A stretch of 64,000 bases of DNA from Neoceratodus forsteri (lineage: Eukaryota; Chordata; Ceratodontiformes; Ceratodontidae). Position 1 is the stretch's first letter, and every line of letters starts with the position of its first letter. The notes beneath the pieces were generated by a model that was not told the origin of the DNA, did not search any database, and saw only the letters and a program-made list of their open reading frames with translations. The position numbers and the translations under genes are program-made. Location of the stretch: positions 289,357,001 through 289,421,000 of the forward strand of contig CM028131.1 in the NCBI GenBank assembly GCA_016271365.2, written 5' to 3'. Positions 33,345-44,200 of the stretch are shown here, piece by piece.

Positions 33345-34085
33345 TCTTAGGTTACACTACCCACCCTCCGGAGGACTTTATAAGGCTCCCACCTTCTGGC
33401 TAAGCAGGCAGATCTTGGTCTCCTACCACCAGGTTCCATTCAGCTTTTCAGTCCCTTCCAGGGCACTCATAACACATGAAGTTCTATGAGCCAAACTTTT
33501 ACTATCCCTCCTGTGGAACCTTGCTCTGACAGCGATTCATTGCAGTTAGAGCTGCTAATTTAATTCCATTCCTCCCGAGATTGCGACAACTGCAATCTTG
33601 GGACCATTTAAGCAGAAGCTGCGTCAATTCTTAGTTTCCAAAGCATCTTGTAACTACTATACCTAATCTTTGCTGACAGCTAAATGCTCTGGGACCTCCC
33701 TCTTTTACCATTCACCCCCGTATAGCCCTACCCTGTTCCTGCGCTATTCCACTTACAGCACTTCCTTACTTCATCCCTTTCCCATCCCTGCCTTCTTTTA
33801 TTCCTATCTCATCCACCCTTCTTTACCCCTCCACTCCCCCTTCCCCCTCCCTCTACCCCCACACCCCTTGGGTCTTTCCTGCATAAGCTTCATTATGGCA
33901 TCTCCCTCTTTGCACTTATTTTGCTCATTCCACCCTCTAATTCACCCCCTGTCCTTCTCTCCTTGTAATCCCTTTCACCCCTCTTCAGACAATGCCACTG
34001 GCTGCACTTAGCACAATGTTTATCTTGCCATATTATTCTTTTGTTTATGTTATTACTTTCCTCATGTTGTACTACTTACTGAAAC
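33345..34085 (-). mobile_element. Unassigned pyrimidine-rich insertion in gypsy G integrase
   Basis: The segment separates the two halves of the integrase core. Its left 50 bp (33351-33400) duplicates gypsy G sequence at 32737-32776 (CACTACCCACCCTC and GGAGGACTTTATAAGG). The rest is C/T-rich on the plus strand and has no recognisable domain. A 113-codon plus-strand frame (33670-34011) is low in complexity and not convincing. It may be part of a second gypsy G-family copy plus unknown sequence. Confidence 0.4.
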
Positions 34086-34597
34086 CAGTGTAATTTGTTA
34101 TTCTTGTGACTTGACGTGGAACCTCTTTAAAAAGAGTCCTTGGCTCAAAGGTCTTTCTGATTTGATAAATAAACTCTTCTGCAATCCTCCCAGTGGTAAT
34201 GGACCTCAGGGGGATAGCCTCAGGGTAATGGGTTGCGTAATCACAAACCACCAGAATAAATCTATTACCCATGGCACTCTTGTCAATAGGCCCTACAATG
34301 TCCGTTGCCATTCTCTCAAAGGGGGTGGTCACTAATGGAAGGGTTCTAGGGACACCAGATCTCGCCTACCTATTTGGGCCACTTTCTGGCACTCTTCACA
34401 GGCCTTACAGTAATTGGCCATTTGTTCATGAATATTGGGCAAATAAAATCTTTGTAGAAGTTGAGACAAGGTCCTGTCCCTACCAGCATGCCCAGCACAG
34501 GGAATATCATGACTCAAGTACAACAATTGCTTTCTATACCTTTCTGGGACAATCAATTGTTCTAACTCTTCTCCTGTCTTTGAGTTAGTACACGCTC
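34086..34597 (-). pseudogene. Gypsy G integrase N-terminal half
   Basis: The zinc-binding domain reads HAGRDRTLSQLLQRFYLP and CKACEECQK near 34370-34490. The core starts at 34072-34332 with PFERMATDIVGPI (first aspartate) and RFILVVCDYATHYPEA. The frame continues to about 34600 and then runs on into DIRS-B sequence, which makes the apparent start at 34682 foreign. Confidence 0.8.
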
Positions 34598-36010
34598 CAT
34601 GGATGGTCTGGGTGACAGTGACCGACAGCCAATGGGGAAGACCTGGGGCCGGCCAAGCCTCCTTACTTGGAGTGCTGATCATCAGCTGTTTTGGGGGTGG
34701 CTCTACCAGAATCTGTGGAGAGGCTAAGCCAGGACCGTTTTAGAGGTCTGCTTCTGCAGAGGCTGAGAAGGTGTCTGCCTCTGCAATGAAAGCCAAGTGA
34801 TGGCCAGGTTAGAAGCCGACATAGCCTTCATCCCTACAAACAGTAGCTGTTGCCACATTAGGTTCTTGGAACATTGATGCAACTTGCGCCGGAGCCTCTC
34901 CTCACCCAAGGAGGACAAGGGCAAAGAATAGCAATGGCAGTGCTCAACCCATGGGATTGAGACCATGACCATCGGGGTTGGGGGAGACTGACAGTGGGCC
35001 TGTGAGAGAGCCCATGACAGCTGGGGCATCTCTGGTTCCAGATTGTCAACAAAAGGTGGCGGGTCAGTGGACTGCTTCATCCCTCCCTGGGTCTGAGTGA
35101 AGACTGGAGTCCTTGACAAGGAGGTGTTGGCCTAATCAGGCAACAACAGCTTGACCGGCTCAAGAAAAATCTTGTCCGGAAGATCAACCTACATCTCTGC
35201 CAACTGTCCTGATGGGGATACCATGGAGCTGGTGGCCTGAGCCAAGGGATTAGACCAAGGTTGGAACCTCCAGGGAAGCATGGGCATTGGGAGTCCAAGA
35301 TCAGTCCCAATCCCATGATTGACACTGTTTTATTTTTAATTTTTATTTGTGCATCAACGAGGGGCCCTGCCCATGAGTTGGAAGGGCCTGGCACAAGTCC
35401 TCAAATGCCCCGTAAAGAAAGCTCCCAAAGAGAGTGGCAAAAAAGGCTGAAGATGAGGAGGACTGAGCCACAGCCTGGGCCACCATCTCCTCAAAAGCCA
35501 CAAGTTACTCAGTGGACCCGCAGCCACAGAGACTACTCAATGGGCACCAATTGCTCAGATGCCCGAGAAGCAGGCGTGACAGTCCCCTAAAATGGACAGG
35601 TGAAAAATGCAGCAAAAGTTGCAGGCATGGGGATTGTGCTTGTGGCTGAAGCAATAAACGCACAAGGTGTGCAGATCCGTCCAGGACATCTTCTGCCCGC
35701 AGGACCATTTCTGGAATCCTGGAGTAGACTTTGTGTTGCTCATATTGGCGGTGTGAAGAAAAAGCCTTAAGACAAAGTTCTTATTAGGTCTTGAAGAAAT
35801 CTGAAGATTTAGCAAAGTGCCTTCTCAGCGCTAGAGCGGTGAGGAGGGAGCCTTCTTCCAGCAGAAAGGAAGATCTGATGTCACAGGGTGGTGCAGAGGG
35901 AGTTACAACCTGGGTGGGTGGGAGGAGCTAGTTGAGGACGTTATGGCTGAATTTAAAGGGGAAAGAATACTGCCAGTGTGTGGATAGAACACCATATCCA
36001 TACCCCTAGA
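34598..36010 (-). pseudogene. DIRS-B gag N-terminal part and right terminal repeat
   Basis: The finger is in frame 35555-35815 (CGQKMSWTDLHTLCVYC and then CNFC). A Pro/Ser/Gln-rich middle follows at 34724-35394. It aligns with DIRS-D from about 18834 upward. The right inverted repeat is at 35971-36010. Frames are broken. Confidence 0.72.
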
Positions 36011-37257
36011 ACCTTTTCCATTTCATAGAATAGGTGAACCTGGTTGAGGGTTTACCAGTTACCCATAAAACCTCCGCAACACGCGAGAAACCTGAAACTT
36101 AGAGAGTACTACATCCTCAGGAGCCAAGCATGAAGATGTAAGGAGCAAAGATTGGGATGAAGAAGGGTTTCCTTGGCTTGAGTTAGGATAGGGCAGATGG
36201 GTAGTGGAAGAGGTTCCTGGACAGTTAATTGTTGTAACAATAGGAACCAGACCTGTCTCAGCCACAGAGGCACGATGAGAATCATGGAGGCCATGTCCCA
36301 GAGTAGTTTGAGCAGAACCCTGTATATGAGAAGGAAGGTGTAAAGAAATTTGTCTGACCAAGAATGAGATAATGCGTCCAGCCATAAAGCTCCAGGACCT
36401 GGCTCTAGCAAGCAGTAGTGAGGCAGTTTGGCATTGTGCAGAGAGGTGAATAGATCTACATCTGGTTGGCTCGTCTGCAGGCAGACTTCTTCTAGAACTT
36501 ACTATAGGATCTCCTATTCGTGTTTCTGAACCTTTGGATCTTCTTAGTGCATCTGGTAGAGTATTTTTGATGTCTGGAACATGTACCATTGTTAGATATA
36601 TCCTTCGTTGGATTGCCCAGTACCATGCTGTCATTGATTCCCTGCACAAGGGGTAAGGATGTGTTCCTCCTTGCTTGTTCAGGTAATGAATAACCGTGGA
36701 GTTGTCCAACTGAATCTGGAGACAACCCTGGGGAATAAGGGTCTCGAACACCTTTAGGGCATACAGGACCACCCTCATTTCTAGGACATTGATGGGTAAA
36801 GGTACTTCCATTGAGTTCCATTTCCCATGGGACTTAAGGTCTGTCAGACAGGCTCCCCAGCCATGTGAGGAGGCATCAGTGGTGAGAGTGTGGTGAGGAA
36901 TGGGAGCCTGTAACTGGACACCATGTAAGAGGTTGTCCAGAGACATCCACCATTGCAACTTGTGGATGACTGGGGAAGAGAGCAGAACTTGTGACTTGGG
37001 AAGAGAGCAGAACTTGTGCCCCAAAATAGTTTGTTCTTTGATCCCATTGGGCTCTGTGTCCATTGTAGAACCCTCATGTATAACCTAGCATGAGTGATGG
37101 TTTGGATGGCCATCACCATATGTCCTAGTAGTTGCAGGTAGTCTTGAACTAAAACATACCGTCCATCACTGATCTCTAATGCCAGAGTAATCAGTTTGTC
37201 CTCCCAGTCTCTTGGTAAAAAGGCTAACCCCATTGAGGTGTTTAGGACAGCCCCCAT
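36011..37257 (-). pseudogene. DIRS-H RNase H and start of recombinase
   Basis: A long frame (36059-37063, 334 codons) includes TLTTDASSHGWGACL, NVLEMRVVLYALK and LDNSTVIHYLNKQGGTHPYP, the three acidic boxes of RNase H. It then shifts out of the native frame. SCLAPEDVVLSKFQVSRVLRR near 36070-36130 is the start of the recombinase. The piece stops at 36011. Confidence 0.78.
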
Positions 37258-38104
37258 TTACTGAAGACACTGGGTGTGATCCAATTTGGACTTTGATATG
37301 TTGATTATGATTCCCAAAGAGGAAAACATCTGGAGTGTTTGGAATAATGTGGTTTCCAACTGAAGGCTGGACAAGGCCTTGAGTAGCCAATTGTCCAGGT
37401 AAGGAAAAACATAGTGGCCCCCTCTTCGAAGGGCGGCTGCCACTACTGCAAGGCAGTTCGTGAAGACCTGAGGCACCAAGGCCAAACCGAAAAGTAGGCC
37501 TCCAAACTGATAATGATCATCCTGAAAAGAAAATCGGAGATACTGTCTGTGAGCAGGGTGGATCATTATGTGAAGGTATACAACCTTCATATCCAGAGAA
37601 CAGAGCCAGTCTCCCTTGTTTAGAAGAGGCAGGAGCTTTTGCAGAGTGACCAGTCTGAATTTCTTGTACTCTATTATAAAGAGATTTAATTTTCTTAGAT
37701 CTAGAATGGTTCTTGGATCCCCTGTCCATTTTGGGACCAGGAAAAAAGTGGGAATAGAAGCCCCAGCCCTTCTGGGGAAGGGGAAGTGGTGCTATTGCAT
37801 TTTTGTTACAAGGGCTTGTATCTCCACTGCCAGTTCTGATTCGTGAGTGGGAGGGTAACAGGAGGCCCTTGGGTGTCATACTGGGTGTCACATCTGTTAA
37901 TTCCAGGGTGTGACCAGACTGAATCAGTTTAAGGACCCATGCATCTGTGGTTATATTTTTCCAACCATGGAAGTGTAGGGAGAATTTGCCCCCAACCACT
38001 GCAGGATGGGCCTTGAATCCCACGGGCAAGGGGGGACCTTCAGGCGGTAGGCTGCCCCCATTGTGGGACAGAGGGGATGCAATGCAATGTTTTAGGGTTA
38101 GCAT
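37258..38104 (-). pseudogene. DIRS-H reverse transcriptase, broken
   Basis: Frame 37258-37590 begins at motif A, which reads MKVVYLHIMIHPAH rather than the MKDAYLHIPI pattern. YLDNWLLKAL near 37390-37410 is the catalytic box, with its second aspartate changed to asparagine. Upstream, a FYSHFFPGPKMDRG fingers segment lies near 37720-37760. Confidence 0.78.
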
Positions 38105-40241
38105 GAGGTCCAGGCATGGAAACTTGAACTTTTAGTTTGTTTGTTGTCTGGGAGCAGACCGTTGCCTGTTGGTAGGTCTATGAAAATGTCCTTTATAATA
38201 AGATTTGGACTGGGTATGATAAAGGAAGCATACAGACTGTAATGTACGGCCCGAGGTCTGCAAGGGTGCCAAAATGTTCTGACATTGAGGCCCAAAAAGT
38301 TTGTCACCCTTAAAAGGTGCTTTTAGGATAGATTGCTGGACATCTGGAACAAATCCAGAAATCCGGAGCCAGGAATGTCTTCTTGGACAAATTTCTGCAG
38401 AAGAAGCTGTGGCCATACAGTTGACGACATCATAGGCCATTTTTAACATTGTAGTGAGATCCTCCTTGAAGCAGCATCAGGGAGAGACTGTATTGATGAC
38501 TGAGTTCCTTTCAGTAATTCCTCTTGATATTTGAGGAGGTGACCCATGTAGTTCAGGATTCTCAGTGTCATGGTGGAAGAGGAAAACATCCCCTTATCCA
38601 TAATATCAAGCTTCTGGGATTCTTTATCCGGAGGTTGGGTGCTAAGGTGTTTTGGCCACACCGACCTATCATGAGCTGCATTTATGACCACAGAATCCAC
38701 CTGTGGTGGAGAAGTAAAATAAGGATGATCCACTGTGGCTTGCTAAATCCTGTCAGCCTTTCTAGGTGCCAAAGGGATAGCAAAGGTCTGTTGCCAGGCA
38801 GCCAAGATTGCATCTTCATAAGAGTCTAGTAAAAGAGGGATGGGCTGTCTGGAAGACCACAATAACTGGCCAACTTCCTTCTGGAAGCATTTTGTTCAGT
38901 GTCCTGGAAACCAAAGGTTTTCTGAAGGGGTTGCATGATATCAGAAAAACTGGGCCCATGAGGAGTGGATCAAGGAAGTACTTGAGAAGCATTCTCAGGC
39001 AGTGAGGAAACAGAGAGGGGGACATAGGCTCTTGTTTCATATCCTCCCCTTGATCCTCCAGTTCCTTCTCCTGTAAATAAGGATCCACTCTTTCAAGGTC
39101 CTACAACTAGGAGATGCAGGAGAAGTGCTGGCAGTTCTAGAGGTTGAGGAGCATCTAGAAGGCATAGAAATAGTTGCAGAAGAGACTCCCACATCAGAGG
39201 GAGGAGTGCCCTCCGTTAGGTCAAGAATAGTATTGACCAATGCTTGCACATCTACCATTGCAAGCTGAGGTAAAGTAGTAATCGGGTTATGAACTGATTC
39301 TATGGGTACAATAGAATACATTGGATTAGGGTGAGGTATCAACCTAGACGTCAATGAGGGGTGCACAAACGTGCCTATAGTCATTGATGGATAAGCCATC
39401 GATGAGTATAGTGAAGGACTCAAAATGTCCTGACTAGCCCTAGTGATAAGGGCTGTTGATGAACCAGGAGTCATCAAAGGATGATAATGAGACCCCTGTG
39501 ATGGAAGTGGTAGTGGTGGGAGCTCTAGCTTAAGCACACCTGAAGACATTGTCAATGAAGGCTGCATTGACAAACAGGTGGAAAAAGAACCAGAGGTCAT
39601 CGGAGTAGAAGACAACATGGCAGCAGCCTCAGAAAAGGCTGCCAAAACAGCTGTTTTAAGTATTTCCTGCTCCCTAGAGAGGGAAGAAGAGGGAAGGCAG
39701 GTCATCAACAGGGAGGAGACTTGGGGAGAATGTTTACTCTTGCTAGAGTGTTTTTTTTTAATCTTAGTGTCAGCCTGTGCTGTTGACGAACGGTGCTAAC
39801 CAGAATGGTGGGACCCAGAGGAAGACAATGAAGACTACTTGGACTTTAAGCTGTGCTCCGAGTCCAGGAAGGCAACTTTCTGCTCCATAAGGTACTCTGG
39901 AAGTTGCTGGAGCCATCACTGTTTAGTGGCCTTATTGAAATGCTGACACAGGACACAAGTACGTGCATCGTACGCAGGGCACAAACACCTGACACAAACT
40001 TCGTGCAAGTCCTCTGTCATGATTTTCTGGCCACAAGTACACTTTCAAAATGGAGAATCTGTAGACAACACGGGGGTAAGGAATGTGACAATACTGGGAA
40101 CACCACATTGGTAAAGTATGGTGAACTTTTCTTCCGACTGAAACTATACTCCGGAGAACATGTAGCATGCAGGTCATGGTAGGAAAAGAACTGAGGAGCA
40201 TCTGGGACCACCCCCTTTTTATACGTACCAGGACACAACAC
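38098..40241 (-). pseudogene. DIRS-H gag, broken
   Basis: The N-terminal finger at about 39940-40050 follows C-x-C-G..H-x3-C-x2-C..C-x2-C spacing and ends CVLCQHF. A Ser/Thr/Met-rich middle frame lies at 39037-39708. The C-terminal half (38132-38733) has DKESQKLDIMDKGMFSSS, LRILNYMGHLLKYQEELL and RRHSWLRISGFVPDVQQSIL. These match the gags of A, I and L. Confidence 0.75.
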
Positions 40242-40329
40242 ATGGTGTCATCAGGGACAGTCCCAGGTTGACTGCTGAAAAATCCTCCAGCTGGAAATTA
40301 TGCCTGCGGCTGGAACATTCCTAATGGTG

Positions 40330-40395
40330 TAACCTGCTGCAAGAGATTTCCTCGAAGACCTACTGTTACATTAAGTTCATACGTAACTATTCTAT
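40330..40395 (-). repeat. Right inverted terminal repeat of DIRS-H
   Basis: TAACCTGCTGCAAGAG, GAAGACCTACTGTTACA and ACGTAACTATTCTATTCAGG match the terminal boxes of the A/I/K/L family. The 74 bp after it (40396-40469) show nothing I recognise. Confidence 0.7.
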
Positions 40396-41026
40396 TCAGG
40401 ACTAAAATGGCAGATCATATAAAGATTGTCTCAAGGCACTGAATATGTATTTACTGCAGACCAGGCAAGTGTGAGACAGGGTTGAATAAGACCCTGTTCC
40501 CATTTGTTATGTAGAAAGAGTTAAATGCAAGGAATCTGTTTTATCCTCTGCTGTTCTGCCTCTTGTCTATCTGACTATGCAGTGACAAATTTTCTTGTGA
40601 AACCTGGGAAATGGCCACTCTGATAGACTTGCAATTCCACCCCCCCCCCACCTGGCTATCTCTCTTCCTTCACTTGCTGTTTCTATCTTTTCTTCCACTT
40701 TGCATATCTGATGTTATAAAATATGTGTGAATCTTTATATGAAAGTGGGATCCCTTGGTTTGAAAATGTATATCATTATATTGTTGAAATGATTGCAAAA
40801 ACACTATTTGGAATTTAGGGGGTTAGCCTGATATACTGGTTTGCAAAATTTTTGCAGAGCTGTCAAAAAGAGGTCAGTTCTAGGTCACTATGTTCTGTTT
40901 TGTTGCACCTGCAAGGAAGGACACTGACAGGAACATTTTCTGAAAAACAGGATGTCTTCTTAATGAGTTCCCAAAGACTTATAAAAAGAGCAGCAATATT
41001 TTTGCTAGAGGAGACAGACTGAAAAG

Positions 41027-41440
41027 TACAGTTATGTAAGAACTTACCATAACAGTAAATCTTCGAGATGATGAGCTCCTGCAGCAGGCTACACCATAAG
41101 GACTATGCCGCCAGGCACTAGGACTCCACAGAAAACTTCTAGCCAGCAGTACCCAGCTGGGGCCCACCCACTGACGTCATCAGCTGTGTAATGGGGCAGA
41201 CCCCAGCCCCACCTCAGTTCACCTGCCGGAGACCCGAAGGTTGCTCAGCAGGAGATCTCTGAGGCAGGTACCGAAGGTATCCCAAAAAGAGAAAAACATG
41301 ACAGGGGGATGGAGGGAGGGAAAATAGCACCTGCTGCAGGAGCTCATCTCGAAGATCTACTGTTATGGTAAGTTCTTACGTAACTGTACTATCTTACTTC
41401 GAGTTAGAGCTCCTGCAGCAGGCTACATCATAAGCACAGA
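41027..41440 (-). repeat. Left terminal repeat and internal complementary region of DIRS-I
   Basis: 41027-41100 is the outer repeat. 41340-41440 holds the complement of both element ends joined together: GTAAGTTCTTACGTAACTGTA, then CTATCT, then TACTTCGAG and the CTCCTGCAGCAGG box. The 240 bp between are non-coding. Confidence 0.8.
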
Positions 41441-41589
41441 GTCCCAAGCAGTGTCCCTCATGTAAGCAAGGGAGGAAGGAAAGTACAGGATGATAAATGC
41501 TGAGACAGTGTATCTAAACTTAACATGTGAAAAACACTTTTTAGGTAATAGGCCCTGGAGCACAGTGAGGCCAAATCCTGCTCTTCTGG

Positions 41590-42690
41590 AAGCAACATTC
41601 AGGGTGTAGTGTTTGATGAAAGTGTGTACTGAATTCCACGTTGCTGCTGCACGTCTGCTGTGGTAACGTTCTTGAGGGCTGCAAAGGACGCAGCTATGCC
41701 CCTTGTGGAATGCCCCCTAACCGGTCCCGGCAAGGAGCTTTTGTAGACAAAGGTGATACAATTTATCAACCATTTTGACATGGTCTGTTTCATTATTGGC
41801 TTTCCCATGCATTTGAGAGCAAACAAGACAAATAGCTGATCCAATTAGTCTGACATCTTTGGTCTTGTCCAAGTAACAACTAAGGATCCTGTGGACATCC
41901 AGAGTGTGGAGAACGGTCTCCTCTTTGTTAGAATACTCTGGAAAGTAGATGGAAGGGAAATGTCTTGGTTGAGAGTTAGTTCAGAAACAACCTTGGGAAG
42001 AAACATGGGATTGGTCTAGAGAGACACTCTGTCTCTGTGAAACACCAAATAGGGTTCCCTGCACATCAGAGCTGGTAGCTCCTAAATCCTCTGTGCTGAA
42101 GTTACCGCCACTAAAAGCAGTGTCTTCCAAGAAAGAAAATGCAACTCACACTGAGCCACTGGTTCAAAGTGGGGTTAGGTTAATTTTTCTAATACAAAAT
42201 GCAAATCCTAGGTGGGACCAGGTCCCTAATGGGGGGTTTAATGTGAAGGATGCCTCTTAAAAAGGTTCACACTAAGTCCAGCTGTGCTATCATCTTACCT
42301 TGTGCTGGTGCATGATATGCCAATATGGCACAGAGATGCACCTTTGTTGAACAGTAAGCCAGTCTCTGGTCTGAGAGTAAGAGAAGGTATTCCAGTATTT
42401 GATTCACCAAGCATTGCATAGGGTTCAGGGAGTGTGTGACTGGCCAAATGCAAAAACACTTCCACTTTAAGGAATAAGTGGCTCTTGTGGAAGGCTTCCT
42501 GGCCTCCACTAGGACTTTTGCTATTCTCTGAGAGACTCCATGCCTGGAGATGGCTAAGTCTGTAGGAACCAGGCATGAAGATGCAGTGACTGGAGGTCTG
42601 AATGCACCAGCATTCCAATGTCCTGAGATAAAAGATTTGGACAAATTGGAAGCTGAAGAGGGGGTTTATTGCTAGTGGCCGAAGCAAGGT
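41590..42690 (-). pseudogene. DIRS-I recombinase, broken
   Basis: Frame 42267-42644 has the core-binding domain (KPSTRATYSLKWKCFCIW). In the catalytic region, a frame break hides the first arginine box near 42090. The frame at 41599-41844 keeps GHSTRGIAASFA (H-x-x-R). A frameshift just after it (ADVQQQRGIQYT instead of the ATWSSVHTF type) loses the tyrosine from the frame. Confidence 0.78.
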
Positions 42691-43530
42691 GAACCATATC
42701 TGGCATGGCTAGAGAGGAGCCACCAGAATCATTAAGGCATGCTCTTCCTGCAATTTGAGGAGGACCCTCCGAATGAGAGAAAAAAGGAGGAAATGCATCA
42801 AGGAACCTGCCTGTCCAGCAAAGGGACAATGCATCTTGCCAGAAAACTTCACGCCCTGGATCCAGCAAGCAAAAATTAGGCAGTTTTTTTGTTGCACGAG
42901 ACCGCAAAGAGGTCCAGCTCTGGACTTCCCCATCTGCTAAAGAGATCGTCCATCACTTCTTGAGACAACTCCCATTCGTGGCTTTTGGAAAGTGAGCAAC
43001 TGAGTTCATCTGCCAGCAGGTTTTGAACTCCCAGAACATGGACTGCCTTGATGGAGATCCTGTGCTTAATTGCCCAATACCACACTCTCATGGCTTCTCT
43101 ACATAGAGGATAGGAGTGAGTCCCCCCCACTTGCTGACATAAAAGACCATGGACATATAGTCTGTTTGAATGAGCAGGGGACCCTGGGACAGGTGAGCTT
43201 GAAACGCTTGCATGGTGTACAAAATCACCCTCATTTCCAGAATGTTGATATGTAGGGGCACTTCCAAGTCGGATCAGGTGCCCTGAGTACAATGACTTTG
43301 AAAGTGAGCCCCCCATCCAAAACTCGAGGCATCCATTGTGAGGATTTCTGTCGGTGAATCTGTCTGAATTGGAACTTCTGCTTCTAGTGTAGGTGAAGTC
43401 AGCCACTAGGCTAGCTTCTGTCTGACTGCATTGGACTCTTTGACCGGCTGGTCCAGGTTGCCCATTGCTTGATTCCACTGTACTCTCAAATTCCATTGCG
43501 GGATCCTCATGTGGAGGCATGCAAACCTCA
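42691..43530 (-). pseudogene. DIRS-I RNase H, broken
   Basis: Frames 42876-43520 and 42554-42907 carry VLGVQNLLADELSCS, HEWELSQEVMDDLFSRWG and the WTGRFLDAFPPFFSHSEG end segment. The first acidic boxes near 43240-43330 are shifted. Confidence 0.72.
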
Positions 43531-44200
43531 CTGTAGGAATTGCTGCTGCCATGTGACTCAACAGTTACAACATTTTTTGTGCAGAGACTGAGTTGGCTGA
43601 AGCTACTCTGGAAGCCTGCTCTCTCAGCTGACTGGCCCTGTCAGAAGGAAGAAATGCTCTTACCTGTTGGGTATCCAGAATCACTCCAATGTATTGTAGA
43701 CATTGGGATGGCCACGGCAGGACTTGGGAAGATTTAGTGCGATCCCTAGTCGGGTGAACAGCTGAAAGGTATCCGAGAAGGTTAGGATCAACCGGTCCCT
43801 TGTGGGAGCGGAGAGGAGCCAATCATTTCGGTAAGGGTAGACAAAGTGACTCTGCCTGCATAGGACTGCCGCCACCACTGCCAGGTATTTAGTGAACACT
43901 CTTGGGGCTGAGGAGAGACCAAAAGGTAAAGCCTGGAATTGGTAATGGTTCCCCCAGAAGGTGAACCTGTGAGCTGGAAACACCGGGATGTGCAAGTAAG
44001 CATCTTGCATGTCCAGAGAGCATAGCCAATCCCCTTGGAGCACCAGGGGGATCAAATCTGGAAGCGTAACCATTCTGAATTTCTTGTAAGTGAGGTACTG
44101 AGGTTATTTCGGTCCACGCGCTTAGGCAGAGGGAGAACCAACCTCCCACTGTCTCCCCATCTCTTCCGCCGAAGGAGAGGGACATGGCAGGGCATCATGT
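43531..44200 (-). pseudogene. DIRS-I reverse transcriptase, broken
   Basis: Frame 43681-44073 has CSLDMQDAYLHIPV as motif A with its aspartate, FGLSSAPRVFTKYL, and a catalytic box that reads YPYRNDWL. YLDD is thus YRND, with two changes. Continuing thumb sequence is at 43565-43822. Confidence 0.8.

Larger units (their letters stand above)
26037..34597 (-). mobile_element. Gypsy G, second Gmr1-like family, 5'-truncated
   Basis: On the minus strand it holds integrase (from 34597), integrase C-terminus, RT, RNase H and a 3' LTR. Integrase again lies before RT. Its sequence is clearly apart from C and F. Gag, protease and the 5' LTR are missing, and so is about 0.8 kb of the flanking DIRS-B gag. 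One deletion could have removed both. DIRS-E (28788-31828) sits inside RT, and another insertion lies in integrase (about 33345-34085). Confidence 0.8.
8763..36010 (-). mobile_element. DIRS-B, host element split into three parts by two gypsy insertions
   Basis: The left end (8763-8802) and the right end (about 35971-36010) are imperfect inverted copies of each other, with TCTAGGGGCATAGATATTG pairing with the end at 36010. The surviving parts are 8763-9641, 23646-26036 and about 34597-36010. Read on the minus strand, they give gag, RT, RNase H and recombinase in DIRS order. The 9641/23646 break is a clean insertion of gypsy C with a CCAGT duplication. The 26036/34597 break holds gypsy G, and about 0.8 kb of gag is missing there by comparison with DIRS-D. 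DIRS-B and DIRS-D belong to one family, distinct from A, H, I and L. Confidence 0.8.
36011..40395 (-). mobile_element. DIRS-H, recombinase mostly missing
   Basis: Gag, RT and RNase H are on the minus strand, with the right terminal repeat at about 40330-40395. The left side stops inside the recombinase core-binding domain, exactly where DIRS-B ends. The rest of the recombinase is not found at the other end of DIRS-B, so it was lost. Confidence 0.8.

Noticed and set aside
33670..34011. Possible host exon or Pro/Ser/Phe-rich protein
   Set aside because: It is low-complexity pyrimidine-rich DNA within an insertion in gypsy G, with no splice or start context and no domain.
36059..37063. 334-codon frame as an intact gene
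   Set aside because: Only the RNase H part is in native frame. The C-terminal third is shifted and has no conserved blocks.
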